Source: Modestobacter roseus
GTDB taxonomy: Bacteria; Actinomycetota; Actinomycetes; Mycobacteriales; Geodermatophilaceae
Length of the DNA: 64,000 bases
Direction: 5' to 3'
Assembly (NCBI RefSeq): GCF_007994135.1
Contig: NZ_VLKF01000001.1
Coordinates: 3,224,001-3,288,000 of the forward strand
In this document: piece after piece, positions 7,872 to 17,298 of the stretch
Position numbering within the stretch: the stretch's first letter is position 1
How the letters are laid out: the number at the start of each line of letters is the position of its first letter
Made by a program: the position numbers and the translations under genes
Notes under the pieces: model-generated
What the model was told of the DNA's origin: nothing
Seen by the model: the letters and a program-made list of their open reading frames with translations, nothing else
Database searches by the model: none

Positions 7872-8687
7872 TCAGCCGCCGGTGGGGCGCTGCAGCTCCT
7901 GGGCGAGCTGCGCGAGCTCGTCGCCGCCGGCCATCATCGTCGTCAGCTGCTCGGGGCTGACCTCGCCCTTCGCGAAGTCGCCCATGCTGCGGCCGCGGTT
8001 GAGCAGCAGGAACCGGTCGCCCACCGGGTGGGCGTGGTGCGGGTTGTGGGTGATGAAGACGACGCCGAGGCCGCGGTCGCGCGCCTGGGCGATGTACCGC
8101 AGCACCACGCCGGCCTGCTTGACCCCCAGCGCCGACGTCGGCTCGTCGAGGATGAGCACCCGCGCGCCGAAGTGCACCGCCCGCGCGATCGCCACCGACT
8201 GGCGTTCACCACCGGACAGCGTGCCCACCGGCTGCTCCGGGTCCCGGATGTCGATGCCCATCGCCGCCAGCTCGCGCCGGGTCACCTCCTTCGCCGTCGC
8301 CCGGTCGAAACGCCGGAACGGGCCGCGGCCGACGGTGGGCTCCGAGCCGAGGAAGAAGTTCCGCCAGATCGACATCAGCGGGATCATCGCCAGGTCCTGG
8401 TAGACGGTGGCGATGCCGGCGTCCAGCGCGTCCCGCGGCGCGTCGAAGGTCACCGGGCGCCCGTCGAGCAGCAGCTCGCCCCGGGTCGGCCGGTGCACCC
8501 CGGACAGGATCTTGATCAGCGTGGACTTGCCCGCCCCGTTGTCCCCGAGGACGCAGGTCACCTCACCGGCCCGGACCGCGGTCGAGATGCCGTCCAGCGC
8601 GATCACCGAGCCGAAGTCCCGGCCGATGCCGCGCAGCTCGAGCAGGGGCGCATCGCCCATCGGGGTGTTCATCGCAGCGGCGTTCAT
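7872..8687 (-). CDS. Sugar ABC transporter ATP-binding protein (single NBD, FrcA-like)
   Basis: ATPase of 271 residues with one nucleotide-binding domain: Walker [10 protein letters not shown] (48-56), signature LSGGE (157-161), Walker B LILDEP (178-183). Ribose-type importers usually have a fused double ATPase; a single domain with its own permease and periplasmic-type binding protein resembles the fructose importer FrcBCA. The start ATG overlaps the permease stop as ATGA, showing translational coupling. A paralogue at 35434-36264 shares the unusual segment PLMS-WRNFFLG. The transported sugar is unknown. Confidence 0.9.
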   Translation of the reverse strand: MNAAAMNTPMGDAPLLELRGIGRDFGSVIALDGISTAVRAGEVTCVLGDNGAGKSTLIKILSGVHRPTRGELLLDGRPVTFDAPRDALDAGIATVYQDLAMIPLMSIWRNFFLGSEPTVGRGPFRRFDRATAKEVTRRELAAMGIDIRDPEQPVGTLSGGERQSVAIARAVHFGARVLILDEPTSALGVKQAGVVLRYIAQARDRGLGVVFITHNPHHAHPVGDRFLLLNRGRSMGDFAKGEVSPEQLTTMMAGGDELAQLAQELQRPTGG

Positions 8688-9739
8688 CGCCGGGTCGCCT
8701 CGGCGTAGCGGCGCACCAGCCGGTTGGTCAGCACCGCCAGCAGCAGCATCGCGCCGAGGAAGAAGTAGAACCAGTCGGCGTCCCAGTTCAGGTAGACGAT
8801 GCCCTGCTGGGTCATGCCGAAGATCAGCGCGCCGAGCGCCGCGCCGATCGCCGAGCCGAACCCCCCGGTCAGCAGGCAGCCGCCGATGACCGCCGCGACG
8901 ATGTAGATCAGCTCCTGCCCGGTGCCGGTGTTGGCCTGCACCGAGGTGAGCCGCACCGCGGTGATCGAGCCCACCAGCCAGGCCGCCCCGGCGGTGGTCA
9001 TGAACAGCGCGATCGTGGTGCGCCGGGCCGGGACGCCGACGTTCCGGCTGGCCACCTCGTCACCGCCGGTGGCGAAGACCCAGTTGCCGAACCGGGTGCG
9101 CAGCAGCACCCAGCTGGCCACGACGGTGACCAGCACCCACCACAGGACGGCGACCCGGAACGGCTGGCCGAAGACGGTGATCGTGGAGGCCAGCAGCAGC
9201 TCGGCGGAGTGGTAGCCGGGCGCGTCGGCCAGCCCGCGCACCTGCACCGTGCCGGTGAACAGCTTGGTCAGCCCCAGGTTCAGGCCCTGCAGCATCAGGA
9301 AGGTGCCCAGCGTGATGATGAAGCTGGGCAGGCCCGTGCGGGTCACCAGCCAGCCGTTGACGAAGCCCACCGCCAGCGCCAGCACCCCGGCCACCGCGAT
9401 GGCCACCCAGATGTTCTGGCCGAGCTCGACCGCGACGATGCCCACGGTGAGCGCGGTGGTGCCGGTCATGACGCCGGCGGAGAGGTCGAAGTGCCCGCCG
9501 ATCATCAGCAGCGCGACCGCCACCGCCATGATGCCCAGCGTCGAGGCGACGTCGAGCCAGTTGGCGACACCGCTGAGCGACCGGAACACCTGCGACTGCG
9601 CGGCGAAGAAGGCGAAGACCGCCACCGCGCCGATCAGCGACCCCAGCTCGGGCTTGACCAGCAGCCGCCGCCACCAGCTCACGGCGGCGATGCGCTCGTC
9701 GACGCGCGGCGGTGCGTCCGCCGGCACGTCCTGCGTCAC
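8684..9739 (-). CDS. Sugar ABC transporter permease (RbsC/FrcC family)
   Basis: Integral membrane protein of 351 residues with about ten hydrophobic segments and the BPD_transp_2 features of ribose/fructose permeases: [33 protein letters not shown] and [24 protein letters not shown]. Its stop overlaps the ATPase start. Its own start lies 20 bp downstream of the binding-protein stop, so the three genes form one operon in the order binding protein, permease, ATPase. Confidence 0.92.
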   Translation of the reverse strand: MTQDVPADAPPRVDERIAAVSWWRRLLVKPELGSLIGAVAVFAFFAAQSQVFRSLSGVANWLDVASTLGIMAVAVALLMIGGHFDLSAGVMTGTTALTVGIVAVELGQNIWVAIAVAGVLALAVGFVNGWLVTRTGLPSFIITLGTFLMLQGLNLGLTKLFTGTVQVRGLADAPGYHSAELLLASTITVFGQPFRVAVLWWVLVTVVASWVLLRTRFGNWVFATGGDEVASRNVGVPARRTTIALFMTTAGAAWLVGSITAVRLTSVQANTGTGQELIYIVAAVIGGCLLTGGFGSAIGAALGALIFGMTQQGIVYLNWDADWFYFFLGAMLLLAVLTNRLVRRYAEATRR

Positions 9740-9759
9740 CCCGCCGGGCCCCTGGCTGC

Positions 9760-10743
9760 TCAGCGCGTGCCCTCCGCGGCGAGGTCGGCGATCGCGTCGA
9801 CGTTGGACGGGTCGACGATGCCCGGCCCGGTGAGCACGGGCTGCCCACCGCCGACGGTGTTCAGGTTCTCCGCGTACAGCTGGAGCATCACGATCGGCAG
9901 GTAGCCCTGCTCGAACTGCTGCTGGTCGACGGCGAAGGCGACCGTGCCGTCCTGGATGGCGGAGATGACGTCACCGTTGAGGTCGAAGGTGGCGATCTCC
10001 ACGTCGGCGCCGGCGTCCGAGGCGGCCGACGCGGCGATCGGTGCCACCGCGGAGTTCAGCGTGAGGACGGCGTCGATCGAGTCGTCGCTCTGCAGCTGCG
10101 AGGTGATCGTCGACTGCGCGGACTGCAGGTCGTTGATGTCCACCTGCAGCAGCCGGACGTCGGTGCCCAGGCCCTGCGACGCGCCGGCGCAGCGCTGCTC
10201 CAGGCCGATGTTGCCGGCCTCGTGCACGACGCAGAGGACGTTCTGCGCGCCGTCGGCGGCCAGTCGCTGCCCGGCGCCGATGCCGGCGATCGTCTCGTCC
10301 TGGCCGACGTGGCCGATCGCACCGAACTCGGCGGAGCGGTCCGCGCCGGAGTTGATCGTGACCACCGGGATGCCCGCGTCGACCGCCGCGGTGATGGAGT
10401 CCTGCAGCGCGTCCGGGTTGGCCATCGACACGACGATGCCGTCGACGTCCTGGTTGACCGCGGCCTCGATCAGCTGCGACTGGCGCTGCGGGTCGCCGTC
10501 GCTCTGGTAGTCGACGCCGACCCCGAGGTCCTCACCGGCGGCCTCGGCCCCGTTCTGCACGACGTCCCAGAACGCGTCACCCGCGGAACCGTGGGTCACC
10601 ACCGCGAAGTCCAGGTCGCCGTCCGACGTGGCGGCACCGCCCGCGGCGCTGTCGGTCCCGCCACCGGAGTTCTCGGTGGAGCAGGCGGCCAGCACCAGGG
10701 GCGCGGCCAGCGCGAGCGCCAGCAGCCGCATGGGTCGGGCCAT
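9760..10743 (-). CDS. Sugar ABC transporter substrate-binding lipoprotein (RbsB family)
   Basis: A 327-residue solute-binding protein of the periplasmic-binding-protein-like I fold. A signal peptide with lipobox LAAC places the lipidated cysteine at residue 21, followed by a Ser/Gly-rich linker and the two-lobed domain (about 45-310) typical of ribose/galactose binders ([28 protein letters not shown]). GAGGAA lies 10 bp upstream of ATG 10743; an in-frame TTG 18 bp further up overlaps that ribosome site and is unlikely. It is the first gene of the operon and diverges from the amino-acid dehydrogenase gene. Confidence 0.92.
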   Translation of the reverse strand: MARPMRLLALALAAPLVLAACSTENSGGGTDSAAGGAATSDGDLDFAVVTHGSAGDAFWDVVQNGAEAAGEDLGVGVDYQSDGDPQRQSQLIEAAVNQDVDGIVVSMANPDALQDSITAAVDAGIPVVTINSGADRSAEFGAIGHVGQDETIAGIGAGQRLAADGAQNVLCVVHEAGNIGLEQRCAGASQGLGTDVRLLQVDINDLQSAQSTITSQLQSDDSIDAVLTLNSAVAPIAASAASDAGADVEIATFDLNGDVISAIQDGTVAFAVDQQQFEQGYLPIVMLQLYAENLNTVGGGQPVLTGPGIVDPSNVDAIADLAAEGTR

Positions 10744-10997
10744 CGTGTGCCAGTTCCTCAATGTCGTCGCTCCTGTGTCGCGGCGCAGTCGTGCCCCGCT
10801 GGTGCTCCCCCGGCCGGCCCTGGACTCGGGCGATCCGGGTGAGAGTGTGCGGCACCGGGATGACCGGCGCCTCTCCTGGTCGGCTGATCATGCCTCCACC
10901 GGGTGGTGCGCCGGTCAGCGACCTCCCCGCCGAGACCAGGTCGTTGCCGAGCGCGGCAATGGGAGCCGGACCGGCGGCCGCGCCTACGCTCCTCGCC

Positions 10998-12062
10998 GTG
11001 GACGTTCTCGGTTCCGGTCACGAACAGGTCGTCTTCTGCTCCGACCCCGGGTCGGGGCTGCGGGCGGTGATCGCCGTGTACTCCACGGCGCTGGGGCCGG
11101 CCCTCGGCGGCACCCGCTTCTTCCCCTACGCCTCCGAGGAGGCCGCGGTCGCCGACGCGCTGGCGCTCTCCACCGCGATGGCCTACAAGAACAGCCTCGC
11201 GGGGCTGGACCTGGGCGGCGGGAAGGCGGTGATCATCGGCGATCCGCGCACCGACAAGACCGAGGCGCTGCTGCGCGCCTACGGCCGGTTCGTGGAGAGC
11301 CTGGGCGGCCGCTACCTCACCGCCTGCGACGTCGGCACCTACAACGCCGACCTCGACGTCGTCGCCCGGGAGACCCGGTTCGCCCACGGTCGCTCGGAGG
11401 CGTTCGGCGGCTGCGGGGACTCCTCGGTGCTCACCGCCTTCGGCGTCTTCCAGGGCATGCGCGCCGCCGCGCAGCACCGCTGGGGCGCCCCGACGCTGGC
11501 CGGGCGCACCGTGGCGGTGGCCGGGGTCGGCAAGGTGGGCTCCCACCTGGTCGACCGGCTGGTCGCCGACGGGGCCTCGGTCGTGGTGACCGACGTCGAC
11601 CCGGCCGCCGTCGCGCGGGTGCGCAGCCGCCACCCCGACGTCGCCGCGGTGGCCGACACCGCGACGCTGGTGCGCACCCCGCACGACGTCTACGCGCCCT
11701 GCGCCCTCGGTGGCGCGCTGGACGACGGGACGGTGGCCGCCCTGCCCGCCGAGATCGTCTGCGGCGGCGCCAACAACCAGCTGGCCCACGAGGGCACGCC
11801 CGAGCTGCTGGCCGGCCGCGGCATCCTCTACGCCCCCGACTACCTGGTGAACGCCGGCGGGGTGATCCAGGTGGAGGACGAGCGGCACGGGTTCTCCTTC
11901 GCCCGGGCCGAGGCGAAGACGACGACCATCTTCGACGTGGCGCTGCGGGTGTTCGCCACGGCGGACGCCGACGGGGTCTCCCCCGCCGTCGCCGCCGACC
12001 GACTCGCCGAGGAGCGGATGCGCTCGGTGGGCCGGCTGGCGACCATCCGGCTGCCCCGCTGA
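10998..12062 (+). CDS. Leucine/valine dehydrogenase (Glu/Leu/Phe/Val dehydrogenase family)
   Basis: NAD-dependent oxidative deaminase of branched-chain or aromatic amino acids, about 354 residues. It begins directly with the family opening [15 protein letters not shown] and carries [13 protein letters not shown], the substrate/catalytic region [14 protein letters not shown] with its lysines, and the Rossmann motif GVGKVGSHL. By length and sequence it is closest to actinomycete valine dehydrogenase or Bacillus leucine dehydrogenase; specificity cannot be fixed. GTG 10998 fits the family N-terminus. ATG 10959 would add 13 low-complexity residues and cannot be excluded. The 254-bp gap to the divergent transporter operon holds both promoters. 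Confidence 0.9.
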   Translation: MDVLGSGHEQVVFCSDPGSGLRAVIAVYSTALGPALGGTRFFPYASEEAAVADALALSTAMAYKNSLAGLDLGGGKAVIIGDPRTDKTEALLRAYGRFVESLGGRYLTACDVGTYNADLDVVARETRFAHGRSEAFGGCGDSSVLTAFGVFQGMRAAAQHRWGAPTLAGRTVAVAGVGKVGSHLVDRLVADGASVVVTDVDPAAVARVRSRHPDVAAVADTATLVRTPHDVYAPCALGGALDDGTVAALPAEIVCGGANNQLAHEGTPELLAGRGILYAPDYLVNAGGVIQVEDERHGFSFARAEAKTTTIFDVALRVFATADADGVSPAVAADRLAEERMRSVGRLATIRLPR

Positions 12063-12194
12063 CCTGCCGTTCCGGGCCGCGCAGCGGGTGATCCCGGTCA
12101 CCACACCCCTCCCGACGAGGGGCCCGGGGATGCCGACGTGTGCCCGTGACCCATCCGTGTCGTAAGCTCGGTCCAGGACACAGTCACTCAGTCG

Positions 12195-12235
12195 GGGTCG
12201 CCACACGGGCCGTCCAGCCCAGTGCTGGGCGACCC
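12195..12235 (+). other. Structured 5' leader of the DUF3073 gene
   Basis: A possible -10 box TAAGCT (12163-12168) implies a leader of about 88 nt. Within it GGGTCGCC pairs with GGGCGACCC (12195-12202 with 12227-12235), enclosing a second palindrome CCCAGTGCTGGG. No known riboswitch class is recognised. Confidence 0.3.
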
Positions 12236-12262
12236 GCACTCCGTCACGAGGGGGTCGAGCCA

Positions 12263-12484
12263 ATGGGGCGCGGCCGAGCGAAGGCCAAGCAGACACGCGT
12301 GGCCCGTGAGCTCAAGTACAGCTCACCCAACACCGACCTCACAGCCCTCCAGCGCGAACTCGCTGGTCAGCCGTCGTCCTTCCCCAGCCGGGGACCCAAG
12401 GACGACGACGATGATGAGGACGAGGGCTACGCCGATCGTTGGGCGTCGGACGACGAGGACGACGACTGGGCAGCCAGTCGTTGA
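12263..12484 (+). CDS. DUF3073 family protein
   Basis: A 73-residue actinobacterial protein. The N-terminal half is basic (MGRGRAKAKQTRVARELKY) with the conserved SPNTDLTALQREL, and the tail is extremely acidic (DDDDDEDEGYADRW). The opposing charges suggest nucleic-acid or ribosome contact, but no function is established. It is convergent with purM, as Rv0810c is in M. tuberculosis. The long upstream frame has no support; ATG 12263 begins the conserved domain. Confidence 0.9.
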   Translation: MGRGRAKAKQTRVARELKYSSPNTDLTALQRELAGQPSSFPSRGPKDDDDDEDEGYADRWASDDEDDDWAASR

Positions 12485-12518
12485 CCTGCTGATCCGGCGG
12501 TAACGACAGTCGATCGAT

Positions 12519-12562
12519 CGCGAGGACACCGCCGGACCCCTGGGCCCGGCGGTGTCCTCGCG
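12519..12562. terminator. Bidirectional terminator between DUF3073 and purM
   Basis: A 17-bp perfect stem (12519-12535 with 12546-12562) around a 10-nt loop lies 35 bp after the DUF3073 stop and 46 bp from the purM stop on the other strand. It can serve both convergent genes. There is no U-tract. Confidence 0.85.
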
Positions 12563-12569
12563 CGTCCGG

Positions 12570-12600
12570 CCCCTGCCCGACGGCGCGCCGTGGGCAGGGG
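12570..12600. terminator. Second hairpin at the purM 3' end
   Basis: CCCCTGCCC pairs with GGGCAGGGG around a GC-rich palindromic core, 8 bp from the purM stop. In tandem with the 12519-12562 stem it probably completes termination of the purine transcript. Confidence 0.7.
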
Positions 12601-12607
12601 TCGGACG

Positions 12608-13672
12608 TCAGCGGTAGTCGCCGTGGAGGGTGACCTCAGGGGGCGTCGCAGCTGACGCAGCCCGGGTCACCGTGCCGGCGACCCAGGCCGGGACGCCGCG
12701 CGCGGTGAGCAGCGCGACCGCCCGGTCGGCCTGCTCCGCGGCCACCGCGGCGACCATGCCGACACCGCAGTTGAAGGCGCGCTCGGACTCCGTGCGCGGC
12801 ACGCCGTGCTCCTCCAGCAGCCGCACGGCCGCCGGCAGCGCCCAGCTGCCACGGTCCAGTTCGGCGGCCAGCCCGTCGGGCAGCACCCGGACGGTGTTGC
12901 CGGCCAGGCCTCCCCCGGTGATGTGCGCGTAGGCGTGCACGGTCTCCACGCCGAGCTCCTCCACCAGGGCCAGGCAGTCCCGGGCGTAGATGCGGGTCGG
13001 CTCCAGCAGCACGTCGCCCAGCGGGCGGTCCAGCCCGGCCGGAGTGGCGCTGAGGTCGAGCCCCGCACGGTCGACCACCCGGCGCACCAGGGAGTAGCCG
13101 TTGGAGTGGAAGCCGGAGGAGGCCATGGCGACCACCGCGTCGCCGGCCCGCACCCGCTCCGGGCCGAGGACCGCGTCGGCCTCGACCACGCCGACGGCGG
13201 TGGCGGCCAGGTCGTACTCGTCGGCGTCCATCAGGTCGCCGTGCTCGGCGGTCTCCCCGCCGACCAGCGCGGCACCGGCCTGCTGGCAGCCGGTGGCGAT
13301 CCCGGTGACGATGGCGGCGATCCGCTGGGGCACCACCCGGCCACAGGCCACGTAGTCCTGCAGGAACAGCGGCTCGGCGCCGCAGGCGACCAGGTCGTCG
13401 ACGACCATGGCGACCAGGTCGATGCCGACGGTGTCGTGCCGGTCCAGCTGCCGGGCCAGCGCGATCTTGGTGCCGACGCCGTCGGTGGAGGAGGCCAGCA
13501 GCGGCGCCCGGTACTTCGCGGTGTCCAGGGCGAACAACCCGGCGAAGCCGCCCAGCCCGCCGACGACCTCGGGCCGGTTGGTCCGCTCCACGGCGGCGCG
13601 CATCAGCGTGACCGCACGCTCACCGGCGTCGATGTCCACGCCGGACGCGGCGTAGGTGAAGTCGCTGCTCAT
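12608..13672 (-). CDS. purM: Phosphoribosylformylglycinamidine cyclo-ligase (AIR synthetase)
   Basis: Fifth step of purine synthesis: ATP-dependent closure of the imidazole ring, FGAM to AIR. The protein has 354 residues with TYAASGVDIDAGERAV at the N-terminus, the family motifs STDGVGTKIALA, GIDLVAMVVDDLVACGAEPLFLQDY and VGGETAEHG, and GGGLAGNTVRVLP near the C-terminus. It is 67 bp downstream of purF and co-directional. The gap holds interspersed repeat copy A, whose end carries the GAGGAG used as the ribosome site 11 bp before ATG 13672. Confidence 0.97.
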   Translation of the reverse strand: MSSDFTYAASGVDIDAGERAVTLMRAAVERTNRPEVVGGLGGFAGLFALDTAKYRAPLLASSTDGVGTKIALARQLDRHDTVGIDLVAMVVDDLVACGAEPLFLQDYVACGRVVPQRIAAIVTGIATGCQQAGAALVGGETAEHGDLMDADEYDLAATAVGVVEADAVLGPERVRAGDAVVAMASSGFHSNGYSLVRRVVDRAGLDLSATPAGLDRPLGDVLLEPTRIYARDCLALVEELGVETVHAYAHITGGGLAGNTVRVLPDGLAAELDRGSWALPAAVRLLEEHGVPRTESERAFNCGVGMVAAVAAEQADRAVALLTARGVPAWVAGTVTRAASAATPPEVTLHGDYR

Positions 13673-13674
13673 CG

Positions 13675-13722
13675 CTCGTTCCGCTCCTCGGTCGCCGGCG
13701 CTCCCTGCGGTGCTCGCTCGCG
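13675..13722. repeat. 48-bp interspersed repeat, copy A
   Basis: Matches copy B at 16024-16071 in 45 of 48 positions. Both lie in intercistronic gaps of minus-strand units, in the same orientation, just before a start codon. On the minus strand the end of the element contains GAGGAG, the only Shine-Dalgarno for purM. It is not palindromic and has no coding role. I recall similar sequences as common intergenic repeats in related actinobacteria. Confidence 0.75.
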
Positions 13723-13739
13723 GTCGCCCTCGCACGGGC

Positions 13740-15299
13740 TCACGGGCGGGACAGCGCGTCGTCGGCGCCCCCGGCCAGGGCCGGGCTGCCGGCCTGCTGA
13801 CCGGTCCAGCCGGACACGGCGGGGACGCCGTCGCCCAGGGCCCGCCGGCCGATGCCCTCGAGCACGTGCTTGCCGAGCACCTCCGGCTCGCCCAGCGGGA
13901 TGGGGTACTCGCCGGTGAAGCAGGCGGTGCACAGCCGGTTGGCCGGCTGCTCGGTGGCGGCGATCAGCCCCTGCTCGGAGACGTAGCCCAGCGAGTCGGC
14001 GTTGATCGAGGCGCGCACGCCGTCGACGTCCAGGCCGTTGGCGACCAGCTCGGCGCGGCTGGCGAAGTCGATGCCGTAGAAGCACGGCCACTTCACCGGC
14101 GGGGAGGAGATGCGCACGTGCACCTCGAGGGCGCCGGCCTCGCGCAGCATCCGGATCAGCGCGCGCTGGGTGTTGCCACGCACGATCGAGTCGTCGACGA
14201 CGACCAGCCGCTTGCCCCGGATGACGTCGCGCAGCGGGTTGAGCTTCAGCCGGATGCCGAGCTGGCGGATCGTCTGGCTGGGCTGGATGAAGGTGCGGCC
14301 GACGTAGGAGTTCTTGACCAGGCCCACGCCGTAGGGGATGCCGGAGGCCTCGGCGTAGCCGACCGCGGCCGGGGTGCCCGACTCGGGCACCGGGATGACC
14401 AGGTCGGCGTCGACCGGGTGCTCCTTGGCGAGCCGGCGGCCGACCTCCACCCGGGCGGCGTGCACGCCGCGGCCGGAGATCGTGGTGTCCGGGCGGGCGA
14501 GGTAGACGTACTCGAAGACGCAGCCCTTGGGCTGGGCCGGGGCGAAGTGCTGGCTGCGCAGCCCGTCCTCGTCGATGGCGATCAGCTCGCCCGGCTCGAC
14601 CTCGCGGACGAAGGAGGCGCCGCAGATGTCCAGCGCGGCGGTCTCGCTGGCCACCACCCAGCCGCGCTCCAGGCGACCGAGCACCAGCGGACGCACGCCC
14701 TGCGGGTCGCGGGCGGCGTAGAGGGTGTGCTCGTCCATGAAGGTGAAGCTGAACGCGCCGCGCAGGCGGGGCAGCACCTCCATCGCCGCGACCTCGACCG
14801 ACACGTCGGGCCGGGCGGCGATCAGCGAGGTGACCAGGTCGGAGTCGTTGGTGGCCACGAACGCCCCGGCCACGCCCTCGTCGGCGGCGGCGCTGGCCAG
14901 CTCGGCGGTGTTCACCAGGTTGCCGTTGTGGCACAGCGCCAGCCCGGTGCCGGCCTCCGTGGTGCGGAAGGTCGGCTGGGCGTTCTCCCAGGTCGACGCG
15001 CCGGTCGTGGAGTAGCGGGCGTGGCCGACGGCGAGGTGGCCGCGCAGGCTGCCCAGCGTCGCCTCGTCGAAGACCTGGCTCACCAGGCCCATGTCCTTGT
15101 AGACCACGACCGAGGCGCCGTCGGACACCGCGATGCCCGCCGCCTCCTGTCCGCGGTGCTGGAGGGCGTACAGACCGAAGTAGGTCAGCTTCGCGACCTC
15201 CTCCCCCGGGGCCCAGACCCCGAAGACGCCACAGGCGTCCTGGGGACCAGGGGAATGGGGGTCGAGGTCGTGCGTCAGCCGTCCGTCACCGCGAGGCAC
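13740..15299 (-). CDS. purF: Amidophosphoribosyltransferase
   Basis: First committed step of purine synthesis: PRPP plus glutamine to phosphoribosylamine. It has 519 residues. The N-terminal glutamine amidotransferase domain starts at Cys23 (DACGVFGVWAPGE), which becomes the catalytic residue after propeptide removal; GHARYSTTGAS follows. The PRPP-binding motif is VVVDDSIVRGNT, and LCTACFTGEYP near the C-terminus is a family marker. Feedback inhibition by purine nucleotides is typical of the family. GTG 15299 is assigned; the second GTG 12 bp in is equally possible. A strong terminator at 15318-15365 separates it from the gene upstream. Confidence 0.97.
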   Translation of the reverse strand: MPRGDGRLTHDLDPHSPGPQDACGVFGVWAPGEEVAKLTYFGLYALQHRGQEAAGIAVSDGASVVVYKDMGLVSQVFDEATLGSLRGHLAVGHARYSTTGASTWENAQPTFRTTEAGTGLALCHNGNLVNTAELASAAADEGVAGAFVATNDSDLVTSLIAARPDVSVEVAAMEVLPRLRGAFSFTFMDEHTLYAARDPQGVRPLVLGRLERGWVVASETAALDICGASFVREVEPGELIAIDEDGLRSQHFAPAQPKGCVFEYVYLARPDTTISGRGVHAARVEVGRRLAKEHPVDADLVIPVPESGTPAAVGYAEASGIPYGVGLVKNSYVGRTFIQPSQTIRQLGIRLKLNPLRDVIRGKRLVVVDDSIVRGNTQRALIRMLREAGALEVHVRISSPPVKWPCFYGIDFASRAELVANGLDVDGVRASINADSLGYVSEQGLIAATEQPANRLCTACFTGEYPIPLGEPEVLGKHVLEGIGRRALGDGVPAVSGWTGQQAGSPALAGGADDALSRP

Positions 15300-15317
15300 C
15301 CCCAGAGAGTACCGGCT

Positions 15318-15365
15318 GCGTCGTCCCCACCCGGGTGGGACCGCTCACCCGGGTGGGGACGACGC
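15318..15365. terminator. 20-bp perfect stem terminator upstream of purF
   Basis: Arms 15318-15337 and 15346-15365 pair perfectly around an 8-nt loop. It lies 29 bp after the stop of the MBL hydrolase gene and ends 19 bp before the purF start, so it isolates purF from the mscR unit. The purF promoter must overlap or lie within it, which is tight spacing. Confidence 0.85.
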
Positions 15366-15394
15366 CGTCCGGAACGTCCAGCTCAGCGGTGTGG

Positions 15395-16009
15395 TCAGGC
15401 GATGTTGCCGAGTTCGGCGTTGATCGTGGTGTCGTCGCCGTGCCCGGTGCGCACCACGGTGTCGCCGTGCAGGGTGAGCAGCCGGGCCCGGATCGAGGCC
15501 AGGATCGTCGGCTTGTCGCTGTAGGACCGCCCGGTGGCGCCCGGGCCACCGGAGAACAGCGTGTCGCCGGAGAACACCGTGTTCAGGTCGGCGGAGTACA
15601 GGCAGGTGCTGCCCGGTGAGTGGCCCGGGGTGTGCAGCGCCTGCAGCTGGAGCCCGGCCACGCTGATCCGGGCGCCGTCGACCAGGTCGCGGTCGGGCGC
15701 GGCCTCCGGGTGCACGACGTCCCACAGCATCCGGTCGGCCGGGTTCAGCCAGATCGCGGCCGCGGTGGCCTCCCGCAGCGCCACGGCGGCGGTGATGTGG
15801 TCGTTGTGCGCGTGGGTGAGCACGATCGCCTGCACCCGCCGGCCGCCGATGGCGTCCACGATCGGCTCGGCGCGGTGCGGCGCGTCGATGACGACCACCT
15901 CGTCGTCGTCCCCGACCAGCCAGACGTTGTTGTCGACGTCGAAGTCCTGCCCGTCGAGGCTGAAGACGCCGCTGACGACGACCTTGTCGATGCGCGGGGT
16001 GCCGGTCAC
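15395..16009 (-). CDS. MBL-fold hydrolase paired with mscR (glyoxalase II-like)
   Basis: A 204-residue metallo-beta-lactamase-fold protein with metal motif HAHNDH, further ligands in HTPGHSPGS and FSGDTLFSGGPGATG, and RTGHGDDTTINAE, the pattern of glyoxalase II-type thioesterases. It directly follows mscR, as Rv2260 accompanies Rv2259, so the likely substrate is S-formylmycothiol, hydrolysed to formate and mycothiol. That is inference from neighbourhood. GTG 16009 has GGAGTGGAG just upstream; GTG 16024 would overlap the repeat element. Confidence 0.88.
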   Translation of the reverse strand: MTGTPRIDKVVVSGVFSLDGQDFDVDNNVWLVGDDDEVVVIDAPHRAEPIVDAIGGRRVQAIVLTHAHNDHITAAVALREATAAAIWLNPADRMLWDVVHPEAAPDRDLVDGARISVAGLQLQALHTPGHSPGSTCLYSADLNTVFSGDTLFSGGPGATGRSYSDKPTILASIRARLLTLHGDTVVRTGHGDDTTINAELGNIA

Positions 16010-16023
16010 TGCTCCACTCCGCA

Positions 16024-16071
16024 CTCGTTCCGCTCCTCGGTCGCTCGCGCTCCCTGCGATGCTCGCTCGCG
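16024..16071. repeat. 48-bp interspersed repeat, copy B
   Basis: Same element as copy A at 13675-13722 (3 mismatches). It occupies the 76-bp gap between mscR and its MBL partner, 14 bp before the GTG start. It is in the same orientation as copy A relative to transcription. Confidence 0.75.
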
Positions 16072-16085
16072 CGTCGTCATCGTGG

Positions 16086-17177
16086 TCACTTGTCCAGCAC
16101 CACCACGGAGCGCAGCACGTCGCCGTGGTGCATCTTCTCGAACGCCTGCTCGACGTCGGCCAGGCCGATCGTCTCGGTGACGAAGTCGTCCAGCGGGAAC
16201 CGCCCCTGCAGGTACAGGTCGACCAGCATCGGGAAGTCCCGGCTGGGCAGGCAGTCGCCGTACCAGGAGGACTTCAGCGCGCCACCGCGGCCGAAGACCT
16301 CCAGCAGCGGCAGGGTGATCTCCATGTCCGGGCGGGGGACGCCGACGAGCACGACGCGGCCGGCCAGGTCGCGGGAGTAGAAGGCCTGCTCGAAGACCGC
16401 CGGGTGGCCGACCGCGTCGATGGTGACGTCGGCACCGAAGCCACCGGTGAGGGACTTGATCGCCTCGACCGGGTCGGTCTCCTTGCTGTTGACCGCGTGG
16501 GTGGCGCCGAGCTTCTTCGCCCACTCGAGCTTCCGGTCGTCGATGTCGACGGCGATGATCGTGGTCGCCCCGGCCAGCTTCGCCCCGGCGATCGCGGCGT
16601 CACCGACGCCGCCGCAGCCGAACACGGCCACGCTCTCCCCGCGCTGGACCGCGCCGGTGTTGATCGCCGCGCCGACGCCGGCCATGACGCCGCAGCCGAG
16701 GAGCCCGGCCGAGGTGGCCGGCGCCTGCGGGTCGACCTTGGTGCACTGCCCCGAGTGGACCAGCGTCTTCTCGGCGAACGCCCCGATGCCCAGCGCGGCG
16801 GACAGTTCGGTGCCGTCGGCCAGGGTCATCTTCTGCGCGGCGTTGTGGGTGTTGAAGCAGTACTGCGGCTGGCCCTTGCGGCAGGCACGGCACTCCCCGC
16901 AGACCGCGCGCCAGTTCAGGACCACGTAGTCGCCGACCGCGACGTTGGTGACGCCCTCACCCACCGCGGAGACGACGCCGGCGGCCTCGTGCCCGAGCAG
17001 GAAGGGGAACTCGTCGTTGATCCCGCCCTCGCGGTAGTGCAGGTCGGTGTGGCAGACCCCGCAGGCCTGCACGTCCACGACCGCTTCGCCCGGACCCGGG
17101 TCGGGCACGATGATCGTCTCGATGGTGACCGGTGCACCCTTGCTTCGGGCGACGACGCCCTGGACCTCGTACGGCAT
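16086..17177 (-). CDS. mscR: S-(hydroxymethyl)mycothiol dehydrogenase (formaldehyde detoxification, nitrosothiol reductase)
   Basis: Zinc-dependent medium-chain dehydrogenase of 363 residues. It oxidises the formaldehyde-mycothiol adduct with NAD and can reduce S-nitrosomycothiol. Catalytic zinc ligands are in [11 protein letters not shown] and LLGHEAAG, and the structural zinc site is [15 protein letters not shown]. The cofactor loop is [12 protein letters not shown]. The [12 protein letters not shown] segment is characteristic of the class III/mycothiol branch. ATG 17177 begins [11 protein letters not shown], the conserved N-terminus. It forms an operon with the MBL hydrolase downstream. 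It supports an organism that makes mycothiol rather than glutathione. Confidence 0.93.
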   Translation of the reverse strand: MPYEVQGVVARSKGAPVTIETIIVPDPGPGEAVVDVQACGVCHTDLHYREGGINDEFPFLLGHEAAGVVSAVGEGVTNVAVGDYVVLNWRAVCGECRACRKGQPQYCFNTHNAAQKMTLADGTELSAALGIGAFAEKTLVHSGQCTKVDPQAPATSAGLLGCGVMAGVGAAINTGAVQRGESVAVFGCGGVGDAAIAGAKLAGATTIIAVDIDDRKLEWAKKLGATHAVNSKETDPVEAIKSLTGGFGADVTIDAVGHPAVFEQAFYSRDLAGRVVLVGVPRPDMEITLPLLEVFGRGGALKSSWYGDCLPSRDFPMLVDLYLQGRFPLDDFVTETIGLADVEQAFEKMHHGDVLRSVVVLDK

Positions 17178-17243
17178 GCCCCGACCCTAGGGCGGGGCCG
17201 GTGCATGCGCGCGGGCGCATCCCGCACCACCGGCCGGACAGCA

Positions 17244-17279
17244 CAGCGCCCCTCCTGCCCAGGGGCAGGAGGGGCGCTG
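17244..17279. terminator. Terminator of the OFA transporter unit
   Basis: A 16- to 17-bp nearly perfect GC-rich stem with a very short loop, 20 bp past the stop of the small MFS partner gene and about 67 bp upstream of the mscR start. It separates the two minus-strand units. Confidence 0.8.
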
Positions 17280-17298
17280 CGGTGGTGCCGGGTCCGGC

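Noticed and set aside
10744..10761. TTG start giving six extra residues to the sugar-binding protein
   Set aside because: The TTG lies inside the GAGGAA that serves ATG 10743, and the ATG gives a proper lipoprotein signal.
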